NCBI GenBank assembly: GCA_950097015.1
Contig: CATNEN010000001.1
Span: 26,199,001 to 26,263,000 of the forward strand
Source of the DNA: Macrostomum hystrix
Lineage: Eukaryota; Platyhelminthes; Macrostomidae
Length of the DNA: 64,000 nucleotides
Direction of reading: 5' to 3'
Position numbers and translations under genes: made by a program. The notes under the pieces were generated by a model that saw nothing but the letters and a program-made list of their open reading frames with translations, did not search any database and was not told where the DNA came from. Shown one piece after another: positions 47,500 through 58,424 of this stretch (its first letter is position 1; every line of letters starts with the position of its first letter).

Positions 47500-49542
47500 T
47501 GTTGACTCCCCCCGTATCAGCGTCAATGCGCTGAAATTCGTGACGAGTGGAACCTACTAGCTGATGAGAACTACTTTCCACTTGGCTTTCGTCTTGCTTT
47601 GCGCGCATCGTTTTTACTATGTTTTATATTCTAGCTCTTGCTTGGAAAAAAAATTATAGAAAAAATCTAATGAGCTTCCAATTAGTCTATAAATTTGTTT
47701 CTACACTACACTGTAAGTTATCGTGGCTCACAATAAAAAATCAAGTATCAATCATAAAAATAGAAAGATACTGCTTGTCCTATTCATTTTGCTCGCAAAT
47801 ATATAAAATAAAATAATATATTTGTAATCTTTAAGAACTGCTTGTTCTGTTCGTCTAAATTCAAAGAAGCTGTACTGACTCTCCTAAAGCTCAAAGTAGT
47901 CTAAATATGAAACCAGTCCATGCATTGCCATCCTAACGTACAATATAGTATTATTTATGTGAATATCCACAATCACCTAAGAAGGAGTTGTCTGAAACGC
48001 TGACAGCTGACAGTGCGGAAAACAAAAAACAAAATTATTCGATTAAATATTTGACATTAGTGGCTTTCTCTAATAATGGCACCACAAGTTTATATACTTT
48101 TTGTTATCAAGCTAATAAAATATCAAAAAGGTTAACGAATTTTTCAAAATATTATTCTACTAATTAAATTAGAACTGAGGCTTACACACAACAAAAAAAG
48201 TGCACAAAAACAAAAATGTCCAACTATTTCTAACAAAAATGAAGAGAAACCACTTTTGAGACATTAAAAATAAAATAGAAATTCGAGAATTTTATTGGAA
48301 AAAAGTTTTGGAACAAAGTTTTCAGTAAGAATATCAACTTTTTGCGTATTTTTGTTTATTATACGATAATCCGAAAATTATTCCTTAGTATCCCAACTCT
48401 GACCTGCATTCACAATAAAGTTCTTTCATTCCCTTAAAAGTAAGTTTATAGGCAGAAAAATTTAGGCGGTAATTTACAGCGCACGTGATAAATTATGAAC
48501 GATAAATATTTCTGAGAATGCAGCAGTTTAAACCTGACAGGTAGCTATGATACAAAAGTATTAAAAATTTAATCTGCATTTTGCAGCACTAATACCAGAA
48601 TATATTATTAGTGTTATATCAATGTATCAGTTATCAGCATATTTTATAACAAAAATATTGTACGATTTCTTTGTTTTAAACAAGTAGAGATGTTATAGTA
48701 ACTCCGTCGTAGCTGTAGTAGCGCGATAACGTTAAATTGTATTGTAACGTTAAATTAGCTTGTATAAAAGCATTTTAGGCCGAATTCTAGCATTTTACAA
48801 GAAACAAATGATGATCGAACATTAAATGCCGTTTTAGCTTTTCCTGCATTCAGTTATACTTAAACAGCTATACTTTCAGTGGCATTTTGTTCCCAACCTG
48901 ACCTGACCGACGTTTTGAGTACGACCCGTTTCAGTACTTGAGGAGAAGCTCAGAGGGAAATTTAATTGAAGCGATAGATAGAGATAAATAGATAGCCTAG
49001 GTACTGTTCATTTTTATTTAAGCATTTAAAACTTTTTTACAAACAATTTTTTGTTTAGCGGTCGAACACCGGAGAGAACTTATTAAAGTTTATTTGAAAC
49101 AAAAGCATGAACATAACACAGACTGTATCTATCTAAGCTAAAAAATTTATCTTGGTATAAAAGTCTGGTGTCGTTTTTATGGTTTTTCCACTACATGGTC
49201 TGTCTGATAGACACTAATGTTTCGTTCTAACTTCGGATTATAACATGCAAAAAGTGGGCATGTACATCGGTGTATAACATGTTAGATGTTGCGTTAATGC
49301 CTACTTTAACCTTGAAGTAATCCTAATAGAAAGCCCCTTACTAGCAGTGTAGCATTAAGAAAAATGTCTACTTTTTAACTAGCTAGCTGGGCTAGTTTAG
49401 CTAGGCTAGCTATAGGTAATATTAACAATTTATATAGCTCGCTAGGTATATAAATATTAGGCCTATTTATTGTCATTTATTCTATTGTTTCTTGGAATAA
49501 GAATATTTTAGGCCTACACGCAACATCTAACATGTTATAGAT
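47500..49542. other. Intergenic region upstream of the NACHT-WD40 gene
   Basis: AT-rich with short unsupported frames. It should contain the promoter of the minus-strand gene near its left edge. No array, RNA gene or transposon was recognised before 49543. Confidence 0.5.
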
Positions 49543-49977
49543 CAGGGGTCGACAAACTCCGGCCCGCGGGCCAGATGCGGCCCTCGAAGCTCCCAAATCC
49601 GGCCCATTGCCCCTTCTGACATCTATACAGTGTCCTGCTTCATCTCTCTCGTGTCTAATCATTCTTGTGTCTAATCTCTCCCGTGTCTAATCTCTCCTGT
49701 GTCTCATCTCCCCCGTGTCTAATCTCTCCCATGTCTCATCGCTCTCATGTCTAATCTCTCCCTTGTCTTATCTCCCGTGTCTAATCTCTCCTTTGTCTCA
49801 TCTCTCCCGTGTCTAATCTCTCCTGTGTCTCATCTCCCCCGTGTCTAATCTCTCCTGTGTCTTATCTCTCCCGTGTCTCATCTCTCCCCTATCTCATATT
49901 TATACAGTCAATGCGGCCCGCTGTCGTCTTTTAGGTTCTCTCTTTGGCCCGCCAGCAAATAAGTTTGCCTACCCCTG
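49543..49977. mobile_element. hAT-like MITE, intact, with perfect 8-bp target duplication
   Basis: Ends CAGGGGTCGACAAACT and (reverse complement of right end) CAGGGGTAGGCAAACT match at 13-14 of 16 bases. The flanking TTATAGAT is repeated exactly at 49535-49542 and 49978-49985. Subterminal GGCCCGCGGGCCAGATGCGG on the left and GCGGCCCGC on the right are inverted. The interior is a pyrimidine-rich repeat of TCTAATCTCTCCCGTG-type units. There is no transposase frame. Confidence 0.85.
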
Positions 49978-50336
49978 TTATAGATCGATGCAAATGCCTC
50001 CTTTTGCATGTTATACGAGTACGAAACTTTCAGTACGCCCCTCGTATCGCGATATTAGAACAAAACAGCCCTGCTGATAAAGCTTGCGCATCTTTTTTAA
50101 TTCGAACTTTAGGGCAAACATTTCAGACGACGACACAAGTCGGTTTAAGTTGGATCCATGATGTTAGGCCTAGCTGCTAATGACTAATATAAGAAGTACT
50201 TTACTAACTATACTAGGCCTAGCTAGTACTAATGGTGCAAAGTCAATGATTTAGCTACATGGCTGTATGTAAAATATGTTGTTAGTTTTATCCCAGTGCT
50301 TATCTTTATTATTATATTTGTAACAGGGCCTACACT
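49978..50336. other. Spacer between two transposons
   Basis: The stretch begins with the TTATAGAT duplication of the left element and ends with the CCTACACT duplication of the right one. In between is unremarkable AT-rich sequence. Confidence 0.5.
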
Positions 50337-50901
50337 CCATAGTCCGGATCATGTCGTTTACGCCGGAGATCTCCGGCGTAAATCTGGTTTGGGATCGGAG
50401 GCTGGCGTAAGTGCTTGGCGTAAGTATAGGCCAAAATGTGCCTTGGCGTAAGTGCTTGGCGTAAGTACATGGCATAAATCAAGTGGCGTAAATGTTAGCA
50501 CCAATGAGATCATTCACGATCAAATGTATCACTATAGAACATAACACATTTGCGTTAAATATGATGTTTGCGTTAATTAGGAGCAGCATTAAAACAAAGT
50601 TCATTAAAATATTGCAGTTCGTATAAATGAGATAGCAGAATATCTATTGAAGGATAGCAAAAGTTTTTTTAGCTTTAAGATGCTTACTTTGATACTTGAT
50701 TTAGAATTTGCAACTTGTGAGATTTTTAAACAGTTGCAACTTCTGAATTTAATTAATCACCGATTAACATGATTTGTGAAGGACCTTTTTTTGGGTGGCG
50801 TAAGTCAGAGGGACCTTTTTTGGTTGGCGTAAGTCTGGCGTAAGTGCCAAAAAATGTTGGATTTTTCCTCCGGCGTAAGTCCAGCATGATCCGGACTATG
50901 G
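50337..50901. mobile_element. Non-autonomous hAT-like element with perfect 17-bp inverted repeats
   Basis: CCATAGTCCGGATCATG (50337-50353) and its exact reverse complement (50885-50901) bound a 565-bp element. CCTACACT is duplicated exactly at 50329-50336 and 50902-50909. Eight-base duplication and short inverted repeats suit hAT, though the CCATAG end is not the usual CAGGG. Both subterminal regions carry clustered GGCGTAAGT words (at least seven), probable transposase-binding repeats. No transposase frame was seen. Confidence 0.9.
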
Positions 50902-52586
50902 CCTACACTCTCAGTTTAATCTCTAGGCCTAGAGGTAGTGTTTATTCTAGGCAGTTTTTACTCTTTATTACTTAACAAATGTATTTTCGTTTCTTCTACC
51001 AAACAATTTTGGTGGGCCTGAAGAAGGCCATTTCAACTCCACAAATCTTACTCTGTGGGACTGCTTAAAGGTAGCACTCAGGCTTGGCACAAGTGTTTTA
51101 TCCTTCTAAAGCACTGGTCTCTTATTCTCCAGTCTTTACTGGTTGTTTATCCTAGATCAGAGGGTCGCAGCCTTGATCTCGGTCTCTCACAAATAACTCA
51201 CACAAATACTTGATCTATTTAGTAAAAACAAACTTTTAAGTGGTTTATATTTCCTCAGTTTTTAGCCTACTAATCATTGAGGCCTGCATGCCACATGATT
51301 AAAACATTACAAAACTTGCTCCTTATTACGCAGTGAATTATGGTTTGTTATTGTGAATACTATTTTGCAAATTAAGAAATAATATATATATAATATAGAT
51401 AATTAAAATTCATATATGTAGAAAATGCAAAATATTTTTTGAGCATAATTAGGCCTAGGCACAAATTTAAATCCCTAAAATAAAACACCCTACTACATAT
51501 GCTTATTCTACTCATGACTAATGTCACCAAAGTTGCTGTAGGGATAATCTTAGCAAAAACTTTGTTAATTATCCTAAATGCAATAAATGTTTAAAATCTA
51601 TGGATGGGTACTTTAGAATTAAAAAGAATTGGGCGTAACTTTACTTTTGTTAGCAAATTTTTTTCTTCTTTTAAAATATTGAATGATGAAGAGGATAATG
51701 TCAACTGGTAACACAATTGGTGGGAAACATTTTTAAAAGGCACTGAGCATTGCTCAGTTTAGTTCAATGCAGTCCTGACTGTCTCAGATTCCTAAACTGG
51801 GTGTAATGACGAATCCAGTATAGGATGCTGCCAAAAGCCTTTGCTTGGCAGGCCCTGGGTGAAGGCGTCGCCATAGATACTCTTTGATGTGCGATTCAAA
51901 GAGGGCATCGCTAGTGCCATGTCACATAGTCTTGTCAGTACTTGCCGTCACTTCCATCAGATCCCTTGAATTCATATTTAGTTCCGTCAGTGCCTGTGCC
52001 AGCAGAACTTCATTCAGTGGCACAATCCACAATGGTCTGCCAAATTTTTGTGCCTTAAACAACTCTACGCAGCTACTATGGGCCATAGACAACTCCCATT
52101 CATCATTCCACGTCATTGGCACCATTTTAAAAGAGGAAAATAATTTCGCAAATGAAAGGAAATAAGAAATACTAAACTTGTATGCACATATGCCACAAAT
52201 GTATTCACTTAGGTTTTTGTGTATGACTAGGATAAAGTGTACCTTTCTCAATTCTTCTCAATTCTAAAGCCCACATCCACAGATTTCATTTTTTTCCTAT
52301 AAGGATGCTGAATATATTTTATATCTTTTCTCTAACAATAAGATTATTAGCTAGGGTAGACCATTTAGTTAACTTTTTCATATTAAATTTTTTTGTGAGT
52401 ATCCTACCATCAAAGTATTCAAAAAGATAGGTTTTAAGCAATTCTCAGTGTTAAATTTAGCAATAATTAGGCCTCATGCAACAAACTCACCTTTATAAAA
52501 CAACACAATTTCTACCATGCATTTTTTACTATCGAGGCAGGTTTCATATTAAAAGATAACATGCTTGACATGAATTCCAGTTCAGC
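50902..52586. other. Intergenic region upstream of the 691-aa gene
   Basis: AT-rich. On the minus strand from about 52140 to 51790 there is an almost continuous frame, less AT-rich than its surroundings, broken by one TGA near 51925 and matching no family known to me. It may be a decayed coding fragment. The promoter of the gene at 52587 should lie at the right edge. Confidence 0.4.
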
Positions 52587-54662
52587 ATGTCAGTCAGCAG
52601 TCCAGGTGCTGAAAGTCCTGATGTCGATTGTGAAAATCATCAGCTAGGCCTGCCATCTTCAACAACTCTGTCTATTGATGAAAGATTAGAAATTTTTCTC
52701 GAAGCTAATTTGGTAGCTTCGCTAATTGATGTCAATGAATTGGGTAATTGTGGATCGACTAACAACAACTCGGCACCTGACAACTTGCTTTTGGATTCTC
52801 TTTCTACCAGCACGGATTGTGTTGTCAGCGGTGGCGGCGGTGGCGTCAGCAGGGCCATCGGTAAGCAGCGCAGGCGTGGTACCTATGATCTGACCTGCAC
52901 TGATGGCACGGAGACTTCGCCACTGCCACAGCCGCCAAACAGTTGGCTTCTGGACGAGCCGGCGCAGGATTTGAACCGCACCTTCTGTCTTGTTCCCAGC
53001 GCTGGCGACGGTGCTTCCGCTACGCCTTCATCTGCGAATGTGTCTCCTTTGATTCTAGGCGACGAGTTTCAGCATTCTACTCGACAATCGGCGTCCAGTA
53101 GGTCATCCTATGCCACTGCGAAATCGTCTTTGTCGCCATTGCAGCGTCTCGTTGAAGTTGGCGACAATGATGATGATGAAGCTTCCTCAGACGCTGCCAC
53201 AGTTTCCTATTCGCCACCTTTGCCGCCTCCGCCACCCCAGTGCCTGGCAGACGAGTCCGACAGTCTGATGGCTGAGGTGGACGAAGCCGATTGCACTCTT
53301 GTACCGCAGTCTTTGACTAAGATTCCGCCATCGCCATTGACGCTGCCTCCCAGAATTGATCAGTCTAAACTTGCGAGACCGTCTGAATACCGAGGAATTC
53401 CTGAGCAGGCTGCTCCAGATTCCGAACCAGCTTGTCAACCCACCGACCATGAGTATCTGCACTTAAGCTCTGAAAATGCAGTTTTTGAATTAGCGACTCG
53501 ATTGCACAAACCAGACGCTAAACAGTGTTCCAAAACTTCACCGAATATAGAGTACCAGTTATTAAATTTAGGTACCAAGTCACGGCACTCAGAATCTCAG
53601 CATTTGAAGTCAGATATTCAGTCGCAGTATTCGGAGTCGCATAACTTCAAGCCGGAGATCCAGTCTCACGATTCGGAGTCCCATAACCTCAAGCCGGAGA
53701 TCCAGTCTCACGATTCGGAGTCCCATAACCTCAAGCCGGAGATCCAGTCTCACGATTCGGAGTCCCATAACTTCAAGCCGGAAATCCAGTCTCACGATTC
53801 GGAGTCCCACAACTTCAAGCCGGAAATCCATTCTCACGATTCGGAGTCCCACAACTTCAAGCCGGAAATCCAGTCTCACGATTCGGAGTCCCACAACCTC
53901 AAGCCGGAAATCCAGTCTCACGATTCGGAGTCCCACAACCTCAAGCCGGAGATCCAGTCTCACGATTCGGAGTCCCATAACTTCAAGCCGGAAATCCAGT
54001 CTCACGATTCGGAGTCCCATAACTTCAAGCCGGAGATCCAGTCTCCCGATTCGGAGTCCCACAACTTCAAGCCGGAAATCCAGTCTCCCGATTCGGAGTC
54101 CCACAACTTCAAGCCGGAAATCCAGTCTCCCGATTCGGAGTCCCACAACTTCAAGCCGGAAATCCAGTCTCCCGATTCGGAGTCCCAGCCGTTGAAGTCA
54201 GAATCGAAGGCACACAATTTGCAAGCGCCACTAAATGACTCGGAGACTCAACCCGAGAATTATTTTCCTCTGCACCCAGCCGCTACTTTGCCTCGCAGGG
54301 TTGGCTCTCTGTGTCCACCAAAATCGGCGAGTTCCCTGCCTCTCCAGACTGTCTCTCAGCCTCAGAGGTTGGCTGTAGGTAGCACTGGGCTGCCTAAGTC
54401 GCGACTATCCTGCCTTCAGACGCCGCAGCAGTTCTCTGCCTCTCTGCCTGCGCCGCAGAATTCTCGCCTTCGAGCCCCGCTAGCCGTGCCGTCTCAAACA
54501 AGCGGACTGCGAGCGCCGGCTTCTCTGCCTCTGCAGCCAATCAGAACCGTTGGCAGCCGTCTACCCGGCCCAGCCAATAGTGCGTCAGCCTCGGCGGGAA
54601 CCTTTGGCGCGGCCCGTGCCTCAGGTCTGCGCAGGCCGGCTGCGATGCCTCCGCCGAGATGA
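52587..54662 (+). CDS. Low-complexity 691-aa protein with 14-residue tandem repeats
   Basis: Intronless frame of 691 aa. The N-terminus (STTLSIDERLEIFLEANLVA) looks like a short helix. A Ser/Asp/Pro-rich region follows, then about 15 tandem 14-aa units SHDSESHNFKPEIQ (codons for residues about 335-535), coded by a 42-bp repeat that never breaks frame. Variants are F/L, H/P and Q/H. The C-terminal 140 residues are basic and rich in Ser, Pro, Leu and Arg with recurring SGLRAP-, SRLPGP- and GLRRP-like words, a composition seen in microtubule-associated proteins. That comparison is only compositional. Polymorphic repeat number between individuals would be expected. AATAAA lies at 54858-54863. No family is assigned. 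Confidence 0.75.
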   Translation: MSVSSPGAESPDVDCENHQLGLPSSTTLSIDERLEIFLEANLVASLIDVNELGNCGSTNNNSAPDNLLLDSLSTSTDCVVSGGGGGVSRAIGKQRRRGTYDLTCTDGTETSPLPQPPNSWLLDEPAQDLNRTFCLVPSAGDGASATPSSANVSPLILGDEFQHSTRQSASSRSSYATAKSSLSPLQRLVEVGDNDDDEASSDAATVSYSPPLPPPPPQCLADESDSLMAEVDEADCTLVPQSLTKIPPSPLTLPPRIDQSKLARPSEYRGIPEQAAPDSEPACQPTDHEYLHLSSENAVFELATRLHKPDAKQCSKTSPNIEYQLLNLGTKSRHSESQHLKSDIQSQYSESHNFKPEIQSHDSESHNLKPEIQSHDSESHNLKPEIQSHDSESHNFKPEIQSHDSESHNFKPEIHSHDSESHNFKPEIQSHDSESHNLKPEIQSHDSESHNLKPEIQSHDSESHNFKPEIQSHDSESHNFKPEIQSPDSESHNFKPEIQSPDSESHNFKPEIQSPDSESHNFKPEIQSPDSESQPLKSESKAHNLQAPLNDSETQPENYFPLHPAATLPRRVGSLCPPKSASSLPLQTVSQPQRLAVGSTGLPKSRLSCLQTPQQFSASLPAPQNSRLRAPLAVPSQTSGLRAPASLPLQPIRTVGSRLPGPANSASASAGTFGAARASGLRRPAAMPPPR
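53590..54190 (+). repeat. 42-bp coding minisatellite
   Basis: About 14 copies of a 42-bp unit containing GATTCGGAGTCCCATAACTT, lying wholly in the coding frame of the 691-aa protein. Some codon differences between units are synonymous (cataac/cacaac, gagatc/gaaatc). Confidence 0.95.
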
Positions 54663-55815
54663 TTCGGCTGGAACTTTCGAGTGCATTTTGTGGGATTTAG
54701 GAGAAGTTTTCTGCTATTTTCGACAACCGGTGTGCCCATAGATATTTTTCCCTAGGTCAGCGCGAACCAATACCAATATTCTCTGTTGCCTGCGATCGCG
54801 AGTTAGCAGGCTTGTAGTGGCACAACACTCCACTGGGGATGAGGGCAGGTCAGCAATAATAAACTCAGTTGCTTATTGCATTCGACACACTGAGCACTTT
54901 AGCTTTTTAAGATACAGAGAAATGTCTGTTTAATCAAACTGCCAATGCTTTCTGTTGCTTAGCTAAATGCAAGTAATCCAAGCATTTATTTGTTCTCAAA
55001 TAATTTGTGGCCAAACTGTGTTTTGTAACATCCTTGGCGCCACTGATTATGTCTAATAACCAAGGCTTGATATTATACTGTACATTCTCAACTTGTTAGC
55101 TATTTATTTCATTTCTAATTAAAATTCGTTTAATTGTCTTCTGTACTCAATTTTCACCGCACATGTACTTTTTAAGTAATGTAAGTTACGCTTGACTTAT
55201 TAAGCTCGATAAGCCCTGTTCGTCTTATTTTCTCTCTTTTTCAGTTTACAAATAAGTACTGCTAGACTTCTGTACTTTCCTAATAAAATGGTTATCTTCT
55301 TTGTTCTTTTATGCACTCACAGAATTGGACTGTTTAAGAAGTTGATATCGGACTGTTGAAGTAGCTGAGAATGTTGGACTGTGGAAGTAGCTGAGAATGT
55401 CGGACTGTTGAAGTAGCTGAGAATGTTGGACTGTGGAAGTAGCTGAGAATGTCGGACTGTTGAAGTAGCTGAGAATGTTGGACTGTTGAAGTAGCTGGGA
55501 ATGTTGGACTGTTGAAGTAGCTGAGAATGTCGGACTGTTGAAGTAGCTGAGAATGTCGGACTGTTGAAGTAGCTGAGAATGTCGGACTGTTGAAGTAGCT
55601 GAGAATGTTGGACTGTTGAAGTAGCTGAGAATGTCGGACTGTTGAAGTAGCTGAGAATGTCGGACTGTTGAAGTAGCTGAGAATGTCGGACTGTTGAAGT
55701 AGCTGAGAATGTTGGACTGTTGAAGTAGCTGGGAATGTTGGACTGTTGAAGGGCTGAAGAAGACGGTTGACTTGAAGCTCTAATCAATCTAGCCATTGAC
55801 GGCGTTTCAGCGGCC
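54663..55815. other. 3' UTR of the 691-aa gene, array and Spinster 5' region
   Basis: AATAAA at 54858 ends the previous gene, and AT-rich spacer follows. The 26-bp array at 55335-55752 occupies the region just upstream of Spinster. TTTCAG at 55805-55810 lies 5 nt before the Spinster ATG and could be a cis- or trans-splice acceptor. Confidence 0.5.
55335..55752. repeat. 26-bp minisatellite upstream of Spinster
   Basis: About 16 units containing GGACTGTTGAAGTAGCTGAG with an AATGTC or AATGTT end. The array ends about 65 bp before the Spinster start codon, so it lies in the promoter, the 5' UTR or a first intron. Confidence 0.96.
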
Positions 55816-58424
55816 ATGGACGACCCAGAGATCGTCCATTCCGTTGGCAACTCTCACCGCCGTTATGTGGCCTTGAATTCGTCGCTACAGGAGCAGCCGC
55901 AGACGGAGCATCAGTCTTCTTATTCAAGAGGCGGCATAGTCGTCAACGTCAATACGTCCTCGTCAGATGACGGTGATGAATTCCAGACTGCGGGACGTCG
56001 CGGAAGCTGGCGCTGCTGTAGATGCACAAACTTCACTTATGCATCGGCTGCCCTATTGTGCCTTGTGAACCTATTGAACTATGCAGACAGAAGTGCCGTA
56101 GCGGCTGTTCTGCACCGAATTAAAAGCAAATTTAATCAGGATTATTTCTCTGGTGGACTCTTGCAGACGTGCTTCATCCTGTCCTACATGGTATTGTGTC
56201 CGGTGAGTGCTGTTTTGAAAAACGATGCTCATTTCTAAAGCAACACCTACTAAACGCTTTCGATTTGTTTTACTTCTCACTGCACAGATCTTCGGCTACC
56301 TGGGTGATCGAGGACATCCTGGCAACCTGCTATTCAGCCGCAAAGGAATCATGCTGCTTGGGATCACCCTGTGGTCCGGTGTGTCTCTGGCCTCCTCGTT
56401 TGTGCCCGAGAGCTTGTTTGGCCTGCTGCTGCTGTCTCGCAGCCTTGTCGGCATCGGCGAGGCGTCGTATGCCACGGTGTCCACTCCCATCATTGCCGAC
56501 CTGTTTTCTGGCAATGCCAGAACCTGGGCTCTCATTGTCTTCAATTTGCAGGTGCGCTTGAGGTTCCCAGACCCTCAGGTTTGATCTGTCACTCTCCCAG
56601 ATCCTCAGGTTTGATCTGTCACTCTCCCAGATCGACATGTTTGATCTGTCACTCTCCCAGATCGACATGTTTGATCTGTCACTCTCCCAGATCCACAGGT
56701 TTGATCTGTCACTCTCCTAGACCCTCAGGTTTGATCTGCCACTCTCCCAGATCCTCATGTTTGATCTGTCACTCTCCCAGATCCTCATGTTTGATCTGTC
56801 ACTCTCCCACATCCTCATGTTTGATCTGTCACTCTTTGTAGATCCCACTGGGTTCGGGTCTTGGCTACGTGGCCGGCCATCTGGTTTCTGAGGCCACGGA
56901 CACCTGGAACTGGGCGCTCCGGGTGACTCCGCCGCTCGGCCTGCTCTGCGTGCCGGTGCTAGTCGCGTTATTTAAGGAGCCGCTTCGAGGCCAGTCTGGT
57001 GGACCGGCGGCCGTCGCTGCGGCCGCTCACCGGAGTCGCTGGCAGGACGACCTGCGAGCGCTGGGCAGCAATCCCAGCTTCGTGAGCTCCACTCTGGGCC
57101 TCAGTGCGGTGTGCTTCGTCTGCGGAGCTCTGAGTCTGTGGGCGCCTGAGCTGCTGAGGCTGTCAGTGCTGAGCAGAGGTGAAACTCTCGGGTGACATTC
57201 TCTGTGGGAAGAGGGTGAGATTCTCGTTAGGAAGAGGATGATATTCCCGTTAGAAAAAGGTGAGATTCCCTGTGAAAAGTGGGAGATTCTCGGTAGGAAG
57301 AGAGTGAGATTCTCGGTGGGAAGAGAGTGAGATTCTCGGTGGGAAGAGGGTGAGATTCTCGGTGGGAAGAGAGTGAGTTTCTCGGTGGGAAGAGGGTGAG
57401 ATTCTCAGTGGGAAGAGAGTGAGATTCTCGGTGGGAAGAGAGTGAGTTTCTCGGTGGGAAGAGAGTGAGATTCTCGGTGGGAAGATAGTGAGTTTCTCAG
57501 TGGGAAGAGGGTGAGTTTCTCGGTGGGAAGAGAGTGAGTTTCTCGGTGGGAAGAGAGTGAGATTCTCGGTGGGAAGAGGGTGAGTTTCTCGGTGGGAATA
57601 GGGTGAGTTTCTCAGTGGGAAGAGGGTGAGATTCTCGGTGGGAAGAGAGTGAGATTTTCAACAGGGAGAAGGTAAGATTCTTATAGGAAAGAAGATGAGA
57701 TTCTCAGTCTCATTGGGAAGAAAGTTAGATTCTCAGGCAGGGATTTCACATTGCCGTCATCCCACTCGCCGCAGAAGGCAGCCAGTCGGAGTCGAGCGGC
57801 ACAACGTTGGTGTTTGGCGGCCTGACCTGCGCTGCCGGCATCTGTGGCGTGGCCAGCGGCACGGAACTCGCCAGACGCCTGCGCCCCAGGACCGCACGAG
57901 CAGATCCTCTGGTGTGCGCTGGCGGCCTGCTGATCTCCGTGCCGCTGCTCATGGCCACCATGTTGACTGTGCGCTCCCATCTCTACCTGGCCTATGTGCT
58001 CTTGTTCCTGGGTGAGATGGCAGTGTTCAGCAACTGGGCCCTGGTCATGGACATCCTCATGCGAGTGTGCCATCCGGGCCAGCGGGCCACGGCCACCGGC
58101 CTGAGTACACTCTGCTCGCACCTGCTCGGCGATGCCGCCTCCCCGGTCATTGTGGGCTGGCTGACCGACCGGCTCAAACACGGCCAGTCAGACAGTGCCT
58201 ACCTACAGTTTGTCACTCTGCGGAGGTCCCTGTACATCTGCCTGTTTCTGCTGGTGGCCGGAGCTGCCGGATTCCTGGCTTGCGCTGTTCGCTACCCGGA
58301 CGACTGCCGGCTTGTGAGCCAAATTGAAGAGGCCGCCCTGCTGGCTTCGGGGGCGGACAGCGACAGTGGCGACACTTTTGGGATTGCTGAAGATCGGCCG
58401 CTGACGGGTGCGAATTTAGCCTGA
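55816..58424 (+). CDS. SPNS: Spinster-family MFS transporter (SPNS)
   Basis: Four exons: 55816-56202, 56288-56551, 56842-57178 and 57775-58424. Phases 0, 0 and 1 give 545 aa, near human SPNS1 (528). Spinster proteins are 12-TM major-facilitator carriers of lysosomal or plasma membranes that export lysophospholipids or sphingosine phosphate. Recognisable parts are LCLVNLLNYADRSAVAAVL in TM1, QTCFILSYMVLCPIFGYLGD across the first junction, SLVGIGEASYATVSTPIIAD, FNLQIPLGSGLGYVAG and GQRATATGLSTLCSHLLGD. The motif-A-like GYLGDR follows TM2 as in MFS proteins. Introns 2 and 3 and the 3' UTR are each filled by a different minisatellite whose unit resembles the adjacent gene boundary. The N-terminal 75 residues are hydrophilic and cytosolic. 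Confidence 0.92.
56560..56838. repeat. 30-bp minisatellite in Spinster intron 2, acceptor-like unit
   Basis: Nine units of GTTTGATCTGTCACTCTCCC plus AGATCCTCAG or similar. The last unit merges into the real acceptor region TTTGATCTGTCACTCTTTGTAG|ATC, so every unit contains a copy of the branch/pyrimidine/AG-ATC arrangement. Confidence 0.95.
57180..57720. repeat. 23-bp minisatellite in Spinster intron 3, donor-like unit
   Basis: About 23 units of GGGAAGAGAGTGAGATTCTC plus GGT. The first, degenerate units overlap the exon 3 donor AGCAGAG|GTGAAACTCTC, which the unit resembles. Confidence 0.94.
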
